From Pyricularia pennisetigena (taxonomy: Eukaryota > Ascomycota > Sordariomycetes > Magnaporthales > Pyriculariaceae): a stretch of DNA of 64,000 bases. A model generated the notes under the pieces. It had not been told where the DNA came from. It saw only the letters and a list, made by a program, of their open reading frames with translations, and ran no database searches. Of the stretch, positions 49,976 through 60,535 are shown one piece after another; position 1 is the first letter of the stretch; each line of letters opens with the position of its first letter. The translations under genes were made by a program, and so were the position numbers. The stretch is taken from positions 5,229,233 to 5,293,232 of the forward strand of contig NC_043740.1 in the NCBI RefSeq assembly GCF_004337985.1, read 5' to 3'.

Positions 49976-51479
49976 TTACTTTGTAGCGGTCTGATGGCCC
50001 TCGCTGCTCCCACCCTCGTCTATCTCGTGGATGACCCAGTCGATCTGCGAGTCCTTCCTCCCGCCCGCCTCGGACAGGCCGTAGTCCAGGCTTCCGTGGA
50101 ACCCGTCGCCGCTGGCGCCTCTGGTGTGCGAGCTGATGGCGTCGAGCTCCAGATGGTCGTCGGCCTGCGCTGCGGCCAGCATGTCCCCGGAGCCAAAGTG
50201 GGCGTGGGACGACGACGACGCCGTCAGGCCGAGGCTGCTCCGGTTCCTGTTGTGGCGACTGCTGCTGCCGTGGCCGCCCGTGGCGACGTCGGTGTTGCAC
50301 CGGGCGTCTTTGGAGTAGCCCGCGTTGGATGGCCTGCCGTACTTGCTGGCCTTGATGCTCGTGATGCTCGTCAGGCCTTTGAAGATGGGCCGGGCCAAGG
50401 GCCCCAGGGTTGGCAGACAGCCGGATATGATGCCGCTGCTGATCTCGATTATGTTCCAGGCGATGCCGTCTCCGAGTGTGTCTGTTTGAAGGGATTTGGA
50501 AGGGGGTGTTGTTAGCTTCAAGTCTATGTGTGTAATGGTTTTTTTTTTTTCTTTTCTTGTTTTTGCCAAAAAAAAAAAAAATACTTGCATGAATTATCAT
50601 CATTGTTATAGCCCAAAAAGATGATGAAGCGGTAGATGCTCGTAAACACAACGTACGACCCGAGCAGGAAGATGATGGTCAGAAACACCCTCTGGGTCCT
50701 GTTCATGTTGAGCCTCCAGACCTGGGGCAGCGGCAGCAGCAGGATGCAAATGTCCAGCAGGATGACGGGCACGCTGACGCACAGCTGCGTCAGGAACAGG
50801 TCGATGCAGCCGCCTTGCAGCCACGGCTTCCACAGCTTCTCCTGCGGCAGGCACTGGAAGATGGCGCAGAAGATGCACGCGACGTTCCAGGCCGTCGAGA
50901 TGCCGCCAAAGACAAAGGCCCACTTGCGAACGCTCGCGACGGGGAAGATGCGGATGAAGAGGAACAGCAGCGAGATCTTGAACATGTTGACGCCCGTAAA
51001 GTAGAGGATCTCTGCCCCGATGAGCGCCTTGTTCATTGCGGCCAGCTGGTCGTAGGTTAGAGATCCCGTGTGTAAACCGACGCCGATGTTGATGACTAGT
51101 TGGAACGAAGTGATTTTTTTTTTTTTTTTTTGTTTTCATTTGCGCGTCAGTCCTGAAACTTTTGCAGAGAGAGAGCGAGAGAGAGTGAGAGATAAAAGAA
51201 TATCTTACGGCAGATGTTGATGGCCATGTTACCAAACAGCACCAACAAACAAACCACAGTCAGCCAGTCATCCACCATGATGGCTGCCCCTTGCTTCCTC
51301 CGGGCGAGGAAACGCATGGCGACGACAACCGTCGCAAAGACGGTGAAGCCTATCGTCAAGCCCAACGACCGCTGCCTGGTGTCTTCCGAGAGGTTCTGTG
51401 TGGCTGCGACATTCCTCAAGTGCTGCATGTACTCCTCTCTGGCCAGGGCCTCATCGTATCTGCGGAAAAGACCAGGCAT
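49976..51479 (-). CDS. PTH11-like seven-transmembrane receptor (fungal rhodopsin-like domain)
   Basis: The model has exons 51479-51209, 51095-50589 and 50481-49976 (427 aa). Intron 1 (113 nt) is GT-AG. Intron 2 (107 nt) has a GC donor: GCAAGT at 50588 is the choice that keeps frame and yields DDNSYTLGDGIAWNIIE, the conserved segment before TM7, whereas the adjacent GT at 50584 shifts the frame. Family hallmarks are a DDW motif after TM1, GVGLHTG at about 95-101, FKISLLFLFIRIFP in TM3, and SIYRF near the end of TM6. The roughly 160-residue cytoplasmic tail is Ser/Gly/His-rich. The start at 51479 gives a short N-terminus before TM1; an upstream in-frame ATG at 51677 would read through a poly-Lys tract and is less likely. 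PTH11-type proteins sense surface or nutrient cues in plant-associated fungi; the ligand here is unknown. Confidence 0.85.
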
Positions 51480-52658
51480 AGTTCGGCTTTTGAACAAGTT
51501 CGCAAGACCCAGCGTTGGACGGTAGTTTGATTCACGAGGTCCCTGGCCTGATACCTCTTTGGTCAACAAGAGTCGGAACTTTTTTTTTTTTTTTTTTCTG
51601 TTCCCCCCCAGAGACTTGTTCAGAAATGCGATAGAGCTAGGCGGCTGAGATGGCCCAGACGAGGTCGACAATGGCACCGGAAAATGTCGAGAAATCTAAA
51701 CGGCTGCCCCGCGGTCTGACTTCTCAAAACCTTCCATGCCAGTGGCGAAAGGGGGGTTGGTCGTCCTTGATATCATGCAAAGTCAACCCCAGACGTGAGC
51801 CACCCAGCGTTGCTTTTTTTTTGCTTTTTCAATGGCTGTAATTTGGTGGTATTATGTCGCCTTCAAGGGTATGGGAGTATGCTACCTAGGGATGGTGTTC
51901 CAGCTGCCTAGGGGTTTTTCTTTCGCAGACCTTGGGCTCCGTATCCCGGCAATGCAGACCATGATCAGGCGTAGGAAATTTGCAGCGCTCCGTGGGCGTT
52001 TCAGAGCTGAAAAAGCTCGGGTTTGCTTTTTTGCTTGTTCAGGGGTCCTTTGCCGAACCAGTGGCAGGAGCCGAGATTGCTTCTTTTTTTTCCCAGAGTT
52101 TGCCTCCCTTCTTTGCTCGTGTGGTGGGTGAAAAAAAAAACAAGTCAGTAATACGGATGAGAGATGATTTGATTAACCGTCGATTCTTTTCCACAACCTA
52201 GTGCCGGTCATCGTCGTAAAAGAGTGGCATCTGCCAAGCGAATTTCCAGGAAAGCAAACAGGTGTTATGTCCAACGAGGGACACCCGAGGATGGTCATGG
52301 CTATAAAACAAGGTTTCCCATCTTCACGCCGGGTGGATTTACGTTTTTTTTTTTTTTTCTCTGTCTGCCCTAGCTAATTACTGCAACATGCCTTACCTTA
52401 GCCCTCGTCGTTTGCAAGTCTAGACCCGACTGCCCCTGCATGCTGCGCGCCTCCTCCGCTGGGCAAAAAGAAGAAAAAGAAAAATCGCCATCAGCTAAGG
52501 ACCTTTGGGCTATTCATAGCCGGGGCCGATTGATTACCTCGTTGAATCGAAATTATTCCTTACCCCATTAACAAGGAAACCAAAGACAGAGAAAACAAAA
52601 AAAAAAAAGTTCCAAAGCAATCCCTTCAAAAAAAACAAAAGAAGAAAAAAAAAAAGCC
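51480..52658. other. Divergent intergenic region
   Basis: It lies between the start of the receptor (minus) and the start of the hydrolase (plus), so it should hold both promoters. It is rich in poly-A/T runs (51581-51597, 52346-52358, 52600-52610). No convincing gene is seen. Confidence 0.45.
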
Positions 52659-53498
52659 ATGTCGAAGGGTACAACAGTTGTCATCATCCCAGGCGCTTGG
52701 CAGAAGCGAGTGGCGTGGGACCGCTTCATCCGGGAGCTAGAGGCGGCCGGCTTCAAAGCCATTTTTGTGTCCCTCCCCACGGTTGGCGGCACGGAGCTGC
52801 CGCTCAAAAGCCTCGAAGACGATGTTGCCGCCGTCCGCGACGTGCTAGGGCGCCTGGCAGAAGAGGACCAAGATGCGCTGCTGGTCTGCCACAGCGCTGG
52901 GGGTTTGGTCGCGAGCAGTGCCGTCGAGGGCGTGGGGAATGTGGCTGGAGTCGTTTACGTCACCGCCTTCATGGTGCCCAGGGGTAGCTCGCTGCTGGAC
53001 ATGCTACGCGGAAGGCCTTTTGATTGGATGGAGGTGATGGTGAGTGCTTGGTTTTTCTTTTCTAATATCTCTCGACGGTTAAGCTGCTGATTGGCTGACA
53101 CATCATCATTGGGCCATTGGCCGTGTTTAAAAAAACAAAAAAAAAAACCCCTTGTTTAGGATGATCGCGTGCTGGTGAACCCCGTGCTATTGCCGCAGGT
53201 GGCTTTCAACGATCTGGACGGCCCGACGCAGGAGCAGAGCTGCAACGACATGACACACACCTCCATAAAGTTGTTCTCCAGCCCGGCCAGCTACGAACCT
53301 TGGTCGAACGGTGTCAGGTGTGGATACGTCTTTTGCTCCCAGGACAACGCTGTGCCGCTGCCGCTCCAGGAACGAATGGCTTCGCAGCTTGGTCCCGATG
53401 CGATTACTGCCATGGTCAACTCTGGACATTGTCCATTCATCGGAGTTCCCCAAGAGCTGGTTGGGGCGATTGTAAGCGTCTATGCCCGCTTCGTCTAG
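52659..53498 (+). CDS. Alpha/beta hydrolase (AB_hydrolase_6 / small esterase type)
   Basis: Two exons, 52659-53039 and 53160-53498, with one 120-nt intron (GTGAGT...TTTAG), encode 239 aa. The fold signature is clear: oxyanion region IIPGAW near residue 10, nucleophile elbow CHSAGG with Ser79, acid SQDNAVP with Asp189, and SGHCPF with His217. No signal peptide is present, so it is probably cytosolic. The closest recognisable group is the plant-type methylesterase or salicylate-esterase-like hydrolases common in fungi and bacteria; the substrate cannot be inferred. The start follows an A-rich leader (AAAAAAGCCATG). Confidence 0.88.
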
Positions 53499-53856
53499 TC
53501 TAGGCTCCCGAAAGGTATTTCACGGCGACGAGGCAAGGCATGCCAATTATGGCAGATACAAACGAGGTTGTTGCTCGTATAGGACAATATCAACGCAACT
53601 CAGGATTTTCTTCCATTTTGGGGCCATTTAGAGTTTGCTTGGTGACTTCTTTGACATGCCCATCCAAGGTAATTTCATATAATCTAGAATTACTTGTAAC
53701 ATTTTTTTCCGTATTACTATGATACAATCTCTAGGGAAATCGCTTAAAACAATCATCGCTCCAAGTTCAGCTTGCGGAAAGCAAAAGAACAAAAGGAAAA
53801 AAAAAAAAAAAAAAAAGAAAAAAAAAACGGGTCATTAAAACAATCATTTCATCCCT
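53499..53856. other. Convergent intergenic region
   Basis: 3-prime ends of the hydrolase (plus) and the repeat protein (minus) meet here. A poly-A tract lies at about 53798-53828. No gene is seen. Confidence 0.4.
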
Positions 53857-55578
53857 CTAGCCCAGGCGGTACGACACGTCGGAGCGGAAGTAGCGGCTTA
53901 TGTCGTTGTCGGTGCCGCAGTTGCTGCAGGTGTGCATGACCCTGGGCACAAAGTGCGACGAGTTGGAGTCGCTGCTCTGCTGCTGGGGCCCGCCGCCGAC
54001 GCCGTGGCCAAAGCTGCCGTTCTGGGGCGAGTTGCGCGTGCTGGCGCTCCGGCCGTACATGACGTTGCCGTTGCCGTCGGTCGTGTTGTTCGTGGCGGCA
54101 CCGCCCACGCCGCCGTTTCTGTTGTAGCCCTCGTGGCTGCCGCGGCTGTTGCGGTGGTTGTACAGGCCCGCGTCGCGCAGATCCTCTTCGTGGTGGCGGT
54201 CCGCCAGCGAGGCGTGGTGCGGCTTGCTGCCGCCCATGCCGCCGGTCACGGGGCTGTAGCCGTTGTCGCGGGCGCGCAGGCGGTCGTCGTGGTGCTCGCC
54301 CAGGACCGGCTCGTTGGGGTGCGCCAGGCCGACGTTGTGCAGGTCGGACCGGCGGCCCGCGGTGCCGTTGATGTCGTTGCTGCCGCCGTGGGTGGTGAGG
54401 TTGGTGCCGTGAACGTCCCGGCCGGTTCCGTTCCCGGTCATGCTGGAGCCGTTGCCGAGCATGCTGGAACCGTTACCGAGCATGCTGGAGTTGTTGCCAG
54501 TCGTGCTGGAGCCGTAGTTGTTGGTTGCGCGGTGGTCAACGTCCGAGTCCACGCGGGGGTCGGCCTTGTTGAGCATGTTGGAGTTGTGGGGACCCTGGTT
54601 GGTAGATCCCAAACCCTGCGTGCCGGTGGTGCCATCGAGCATACCACCGCGAGAGTTGGAGCCGTAGCCGGTAGTGTTGGAGCCGTTGCCGGTCATGCTG
54701 GAGCCGTTACCGAGCATGCTGGAGCCGTAACCAGTAGTGTTGGAGCCGTAGTTGTTGGTCGCGCGGTGGTCAACGTCCGAGTCCACGCGGGGGTCGGCCT
54801 TGTTCAGCATGTTGGAGTTGTGGGGACCCTGGTTGGTAGAACCCAGACCCTGAGTGCTGGTGGTCCCGTCGAGGAGCATGGACCCGCCGCGCGGGTTGTA
54901 GTTGTTGCCGGCGGTGCCATTGTATGCCCCGTTGGCAGCACGGTGGTCCAGATCAGAGTCGACGCGCGGGTCGGCCTTGTTCATCATGTTGCTGGAGTGG
55001 GGGCCTGCGTTGCTCGAGCGGGCGTTGTCGTGGACCATGCCGTCGCGAGTGTTGCTGTTCAGGCCGGAGCCGTACGCTCCATTCTCTGCAGAGTTCAGAT
55101 CACGGTCGACCTGGTTCGCAGGGCGGTGTGGCAGGTCACGTTCGTAGCCGCTCTGCTTGATGTTGCCCCAGTAGGGGTCGTTCTTCTTGGTGGACGAGGT
55201 GTGGTTGTCGATGTTGCCGATGCCGCCCTCGCGGCTGACAGGGCGCTGGTAGTCACCGCCCGTCAGGTTGTTGGTGTGGACATCCTTGCTGCGTCCCGGG
55301 CCGTCTGCAAAGTCAACTCCGGAATCCGTCTTGGTGTGGTGTCCGCCCTTCTTGAGGGTAGACGGGTGTGTGTTGACATCGTTGGTCTTGGTTGTTGAGT
55401 TCAAGCCGTTGCTGGTTGTGCTTGGCTTGGCGGTTGTGCTCGGGTTGGTGGCGGTGTTGTTGGTGCCATCCGAGGGGTATGAGCCAGGGAGACGACCATC
55501 TTCGTAGGAAGAAGCCGATCCGCTGCGGGAGTGACCGTCGCCGTGCAGAGCACTCTTGATCTTGGTTCCGAGACCCAT
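53857..55578 (-). CDS. Low-complexity Gly/Asn/Ser-rich repeat protein, hydrophilic
   Basis: A single exon of 573 aa starting MGLGTKIKSALHGDGHSRSG. It has no signal peptide or membrane segment. The sequence is strongly hydrophilic (Gly, Asn, Ser, Thr, Asp, His) and has a thrice-repeated block around NKADPRVDSDVDHRA, each preceded by GPHxSNM. Between and after the blocks are short SSMLGNGSSMTGNGSNTTGYG-type repeats. The motif around NKADPRVDSD recurs in fungal stress- or LEA-like hydrophilic proteins, so a desiccation- or stress-related disordered protein is plausible but unproven. The C-terminus (CSNCGTDNDISRYF...YRLG) has one CxxC pair and looks like a conserved tail motif. A TGAAGC hexamer array lies 63 bp upstream of the start. 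Confidence 0.85.
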   Translation of the reverse strand: MGLGTKIKSALHGDGHSRSGSASSYEDGRLPGSYPSDGTNNTATNPSTTAKPSTTSNGLNSTTKTNDVNTHPSTLKKGGHHTKTDSGVDFADGPGRSKDVHTNNLTGGDYQRPVSREGGIGNIDNHTSSTKKNDPYWGNIKQSGYERDLPHRPANQVDRDLNSAENGAYGSGLNSNTRDGMVHDNARSSNAGPHSSNMMNKADPRVDSDLDHRAANGAYNGTAGNNYNPRGGSMLLDGTTSTQGLGSTNQGPHNSNMLNKADPRVDSDVDHRATNNYGSNTTGYGSSMLGNGSSMTGNGSNTTGYGSNSRGGMLDGTTGTQGLGSTNQGPHNSNMLNKADPRVDSDVDHRATNNYGSSTTGNNSSMLGNGSSMLGNGSSMTGNGTGRDVHGTNLTTHGGSNDINGTAGRRSDLHNVGLAHPNEPVLGEHHDDRLRARDNGYSPVTGGMGGSKPHHASLADRHHEEDLRDAGLYNHRNSRGSHEGYNRNGGVGGAATNNTTDGNGNVMYGRSASTRNSPQNGSFGHGVGGGPQQQSSDSNSSHFVPRVMHTCSNCGTDNDISRYFRSDVSYRLG

Positions 55579-55640
55579 GTTGATTATTTCTTTTGGTTCA
55601 AGTTAAGGTAAAAAAGTTGGGGAGGTGTGAGTAGTAGAGA

Positions 55641-55682
55641 TGAAGCTGAAGCTGAAGCTGAAGCTGAAGCTGAAGCTGAAGC
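55641..55682. repeat. (TGAAGC)7 microsatellite
   Basis: Seven perfect hexamers, in the probable 5-prime UTR or promoter of the minus-strand repeat-protein gene. Confidence 0.95.
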
Positions 55683-56265
55683 AAGTAATGTCGCTAAGCA
55701 AATAGGTATCTTGTTATTGTTGTTGTTGAGTTTGGTTGTGCATGTCGAAAAAGGCAAAATCAAACTCTGCCGAGCAACAACTGCTGCCACTTATATGTTC
55801 GGTCGCCATCACATTGAGCCTGTAAAAATCAACAAGTCGGTGACATCACAATCCCCCGAGCCAGGATGGATTGATTAGGCCCCAGAATTTCTCATGCTGC
55901 TCCCAGGCGTGGGCCAGCAAAGTTGGACATTGTGCACATCACGCAAGCTGCTGCTTCCCGAGTTCCGAGCGACATCTCACCTCCAGTTCAGAAAATCAAA
56001 GGATCGCCACTACCATTGCCCGCCGCTTTCCATGTTTTGCTCCTCGTCGAGATGATGGGCAATGGCATTATGGCGATTCGTTGCGTCACCAAGTGACGTT
56101 AAATGTGGACCGAACTGGATCCCCAAGTTGCTTGGGGACTGGGGGGTTTTTGGGTCGAGAATCTTGGACAGGCCTTGGCTGACTTGCTGTTGCTCCACTT
56201 TCCCGTCATCATCATGATTAAACTGCACCCGCGCAAGCCACGAATAGATGCCATGATGCTTTCTC

Positions 56266-56297
<32 letters not shown>

Positions 56298-56298
56298 C

Positions 56299-56428
56299 NN
56301 NNNNNNNNNNNNNNNNNNNNNNNNNNNNNNNNNNNNNNNNNNNNNNNNNNNNNNNNNNNNNNNNNNNNNNNNNNNNNNNNNNNNNNNNNNNNNNNNNNNN
56401 NNNNNNNNNNNNNNNNNNNNNNNNNNNN
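56299..56428. other. Assembly gap (130 N) with duplicated edges
   Basis: The sequence on both sides is the same: CTCGAG followed by a long T run and C. The gap probably represents a poly-T run that was assembled twice. Confidence 0.95.
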
Positions 56429-56433
56429 TTCTC

Positions 56434-56467
<34 letters not shown>

Positions 56468-56578
56468 CACTTCTCAATTGTCACCCCACAGCGGAACCGG
56501 CAGTAACATGCAGGGTCTTTTTCTTCAGGGTCCTGGAGTTTGTGTCATTAATTTCATTTTTGATTTTGAAATCAAAGA

Positions 56579-57917
56579 CTAATAGCCGTCCTTCCGGCTT
56601 ACTCGGTTCATCAGTGGCCTGCCCTGGCTTAACTTCTCCAAGTTCCCCTCCAGAATGCTCCAGATCCTGATTCCGTATGAGCTGGAGGCCGCGCTCACGT
56701 GAGGTGTTATCGTCACATTCTTGGCCTTCCACAGAGCGTGGTCCTTGGGCAGTGGTTCGGGGTCAGTCACGTCCAGGGCCGCACCACGAATCTTTCCCGT
56801 GTTCAGCGCGTCTATGAGTGCATCGGTGTCGATGATAGGGCCGCGAGCAATGTTGGACACAAACGTTCCACGCTGGCTCAGGATTTGAAACTCCTCTGCC
56901 CCAATAAGGTGAGTCGTCTTGTCGGTCAGTGGCGTCGAGATGACGAGCACATCGAGCCCAGACGAGAGGAACTCGTGCAGGTCTTGCTTGCTGCCTCCAG
57001 AGAACCACTTGGAGGGGAACACGCCTTCAGGGTCTCCGGTGCCTGGAGGTGCGTAAGAAGCATCAAGACGTGACTCGGCCGTGTCTCGCGGGTGGAGGGT
57101 GTACGCGTGGACGTCCATTCCCAGTGCCTTGCAGAGGCGAGCTGTCTGCCTTCCAATGCTCCCATAACCGAGGACTCCTCTGAGAGTACCATGTCAGATG
57201 AAGGAATTTCCATATCGGGATCTTGGCGAGAAGGAGAAAAAAAAGAAAAAAAAAAAGAAAAAAAAAGGACCTTACAATCTGCGCCCGACAGAATCGGTAA
57301 CTTTTTGATAAGCATCTTTCCTTTCCCAGTGGGACTCCTTTTGCTGATCCCACAGAGGAGGCACTATCATAACAGACGTAGTATATCATGGCGTTTGTGT
57401 CAGTGAGCAAAACTTTTTCTTTCCCTCAGGCAAGCATCTTCCAAGGACTCGCAGCAAAGAACTGACAGTGGTGTTCAAACGACAGAAGTGTGCCGACTAT
57501 CCATTCGCTGATCTGCGGGCCGTGAACCCCGTTCGCGGTGCAAAAGGTTATGTCAGTGTCGGCGAAAAGCGGATGGTTGAGGATGTGATTTGCGCCAGCA
57601 CTGAGCAGCTGCACGTATTGGAGCTTGACTGCCTCTTCCTTGCTCGGCAGAGCGCTGCCAGTCATGAGGATGGTTATGTCCTCCCATCTCCAGCCGCTGT
57701 CGGCCGACGGAGTCGGGGCATTTTTGTCAGCCCATTCCCTGACGTGGACAAAGATCTCGAGGCCGGGGAACCTTCTTCGCAGGGAGTCCAGATGCTCTGG
57801 GTTAGGCAAGAAGGGCGGAGGCACTAGCATGAGTAGCTTGTGACCTTTGAGGCCGTTGTTGGAGTCGGCAGCACCAGAGGCGGCCGGCTCCTCGTCGCGG
57901 GCTCTGCGTATTGTCAT
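56579..57917 (-). CDS. D-isomer-specific 2-hydroxyacid dehydrogenase (NAD(P)-dependent)
   Basis: Three exons, 57917-57467, 57363-57276 and 57179-56579 (379 aa). Intron 1 (103 nt) has donor GTCAGT and intron 2 (96 nt) GTAAGG; all phases close. The N-terminal substrate domain contains VQLLSAGANHIL and the TANGVHGPQISEWIVGTLL helix. The small middle exon supplies LWDQQKESHWER. The NAD domain has GYGSIG at 184-189. The catalytic set is complete: Arg292 in NIARG, Glu321 in DPEPLP and His340 in ITPHVSA. The usual acidic residue after the second beta strand is replaced by a YTLHPR stretch, which may favour NADP. An insertion rich in Pro/Gly (about 215-245) follows, as in fungal paralogues. The substrate is not predictable (glyoxylate/hydroxypyruvate-like reductase is the generic guess). 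No signal peptide. Confidence 0.9.
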
Positions 57918-58429
57918 TTTTATTTTTAATTTTTTTTTTTCTTTTCTTTCTCTTTTTTTTTTTGGTTGTTATGTTCTGCAGCAAGTAGCCAACGCAAAGG
58001 TAGGCAGGCGAAGCCGCTAGTAATTAGCTAAAATCATCGCTGGGGCAAAAACCGTCCCTACTGATCAGGAAGCTGTGTGGTGCGGGGTTTTACGTCTGAA
58101 CCTGTGCCATTGTTTCATGCGGGGTACCCATATTGCGTGCTGTCCCCGGCCATCTCCATCATTTCTCGTGAGGGGAAGCTTGGTCGGATAGCCTGCAAGA
58201 AAAACCTTGACTCGATGTCTGTGATAATGTTAAAAGGGTCTGGATGCGATCCGTCCCAACTCTATTGCACATTTTTTTTTTTTTTTTTAAAACGAGACAA
58301 GTTTCCTCGGTCAATTTAAGATTTAGCCACAACAGCCACAAAAACAAAACCAAAACGAAAAAAAAAACCCCCGAACTGAATCATCAGGCTAAAACGAATG
58401 CGAACGTCGCTGTACCACCATCACACCCC
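57918..58429. other. Intergenic region
   Basis: Promoter of the dehydrogenase and 3-prime end of the transporter gene. Poly-A/T runs at 57930-57962 and 58270-58287. No gene is seen. Confidence 0.45.
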
Positions 58430-60535
58430 TCAACTCTTTACTTCCGTTACAGCTGATGGCTTCTCAGAATCCCCAATCGTGGTAGCGGAAACGTCAACAG
58501 CCGTGATTGGTCTCGTGGTGGCCTGAGAGTCCTCTTCCAGATTATGCTTGGCGGCCGCCCTCTGCTCTTCCGAGTACATCTCTTCGGCCTCACGTGCCAG
58601 ATCTAATGCAAACAAGCAGATGTCAGTGACTTGTCCAGCTGATTTCCACCTCAACAAACTCCCCCAAGAAAACACTTACATGCAACACTATCAATCTTTG
58701 CCTGGTCCGTGTCCACAAAGTAAAGAGTCAACAAGCCCAACAGCCCAGTGCCGAGCAGGAACCAGTATGCACCATTATTCTTCCCGCCGTCGGCCTGGAT
58801 TATCGCCGCCGTGATGAAGGGTCCCACGAAGCCCGAAGTCTTGCCGACGCAGTTGAAGAGGGCAAAGAACATGTACGACTTGGGACCCGGCACGACCTCG
58901 GAGATCATGGTCACGTTGTACCCGCCCCAGGCCGCCGTCGTGATGTTCCAGACCTGAACCAGCCAAAACTCCCACTCGTTGTGGAAGCCGACCTTGGTCG
59001 TGAAGCGCCCGAGGCCTCCCCAGAGCTGCGGAATCAGGGTCATGACGGCACCGAACATGACGCCCTGCTTGACGCTGAACCGGAACCGCTTTTGCAGGAT
59101 CAGCAGGAGGAGATGTCCCGTCCCGCCGCACAAGTCTGCCGTCAGGCTGAAGGCGTTCAGCATCAGAGGGTTGTAGTGGATGACGTCGTTTTGGATGATG
59201 CCGGTCACCGCCCAGTACGTCCCCCACGTCTCGTGCAGCAAGAAGTAAGCAAGCAGGTACAGCATCACCTGCTTGAGCTTCTTTGCGCTCTTGGCGGCGC
59301 TCCACACCTGCTTGGGCCCGGCAGTGAGCCAGCCCGTGCCTGATGGCAGCTGCTGTCCCGGCCGATGCTTGTGGAGGATGAAAAACGGCACCGTGAATGC
59401 AACTGTCATGAACCCAAAGTATCCCAGAGCAGCACGGAATGATGTTATCTTTTGCTCGTTTGTCGAGTAGCCGATGCCGGCAATCTATCATGCAAAATAA
59501 AAATTGGGCGTCAGCAAAAGTCACCTCACCTACAGAGTTCAATCCGAGGCTTAACCACCTGCCCAGGGCCTGGCATAACCTACCATTCCAACAGCAATGG
59601 CGTACACCACGGCCACCACATACGACCCCGTCATGTTGTTGAGGTTGTACAGCTTGGCCCTCTCGTACTCGTCCAGCTTGTTGTGGTTCTCGGGCGACTC
59701 GGTCCCCGCCTTGACGCGCTCCTCGCTCTCGATCAGCTTGGGCAGATCTCGGACGATGGACGGAAATGTGGCCGCATAGAAACTGTTGACCACGTTGGCG
59801 GCGAGAGACCCGACGACGAAGAGAGCCTGCGCCGCCTCCCACTGATCTGGCTGACTGATGGCGCATAGGGAGAATTGGCAAATATATAGAATGACTTGCC
59901 CGACGATCATGATCCAGGGCCGCCAGTTTCCGTAGTCGGCGTAGGGACCGAGGATCATCAGCGTCACCAGCTGCGCGGCGAACATGACCCCCTGCACCCT
60001 CAGCAGCATGGCGTTGATGGGGATGTATTCGCCACCCCAGGTCAGGTAGCCATCGGGGTGCTTCATGTTGACCAACGCCTGTCGGAGACCACCGCCGTTG
60101 TTGCCGATGGGGGCGCCGTTGAGGGAAAAGTCTGTCCGAAGTGTGAGTGGGAGGAGCTTGTTTTGGCAACAGAGCGCCGGAAGAATCATGCACGGGGTTG
60201 CTCTTACAAAATAGGCAGAAGGTGATGTATTCCCACTTGGTCGTGTGGCGTCTTTTTCCTGTTGTCGGGATGGTCTGGCGCTGATCAATGACTGCATGCC
60301 CGGCCTTCCCCTTGACGTTCAAGTTGGCCGCCAGCTTCTCGTTCTGCACGGGCGAAGCAGCGCGAAGGCTTTCGGCAACAATCTCAGGAGACGCCTCGGT
60401 GCCGGATACTGCCGCAGCTGCAGAGGACTGAGTCGGAGCCGTGCCAGAGTTTGTAGCTGTGGCCTGGGCATTGGTTCGATCGGCTGCCGGCGATACGGCC
60501 TTGTTCAACTCTGCGGCGTCGTTGCTGCTGGCCAT
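58430..60535 (-). CDS. Atg22-like major-facilitator transporter
   Basis: Four exons, 60535-60208, 60131-59584, 59484-58680 and 58602-58430, with introns of 76, 99 and 77 nt. All are GT-AG and all phases close, giving 617 aa. A disordered Ala/Thr-rich N-terminus of about 95 residues precedes TTKWEYITFCLFYFSLNG at the first membrane helix. Further recognisable segments are YADYGNWRPWIMIVGQVILY, a hydrophilic middle loop (SEERVKAGTESPENHNKLDEYE), and LLHETWGTYWAVTGIIQNDV. The family (Atg22, PF11700) exports amino acids from the vacuole after autophagy; fungi often carry several paralogues, so plasma-membrane or vacuolar localisation and substrate are open. The cytosolic C-terminus is short and acidic. 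Confidence 0.82.

Larger units (their letters stand above)
55579..56578. other. Upstream region of the repeat protein, with an assembly gap
   Basis: Contains the promoter of the 53857-55578 gene, the hexamer microsatellite at 55641-55682, and a 130-N gap at 56299-56428 within a poly-T tract. No gene is seen. Confidence 0.5.

Noticed and set aside
49785..50651. 288-codon minus-strand ORF rich in Arg/His/Gln
   Set aside because: Wrong-frame reading of the receptor's third exon and intron.
53932..55398. 488-codon plus-strand ORF rich in Ala/Val
   Set aside because: Antisense shadow of the GC-rich repeat protein on the minus strand; it has no start context or domain.
58775..60535. 586-codon minus-strand ORF starting at the transporter ATG
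   Set aside because: It reads through the introns and shifts frame after the first one; the spliced model restores the Atg22-like sequence.
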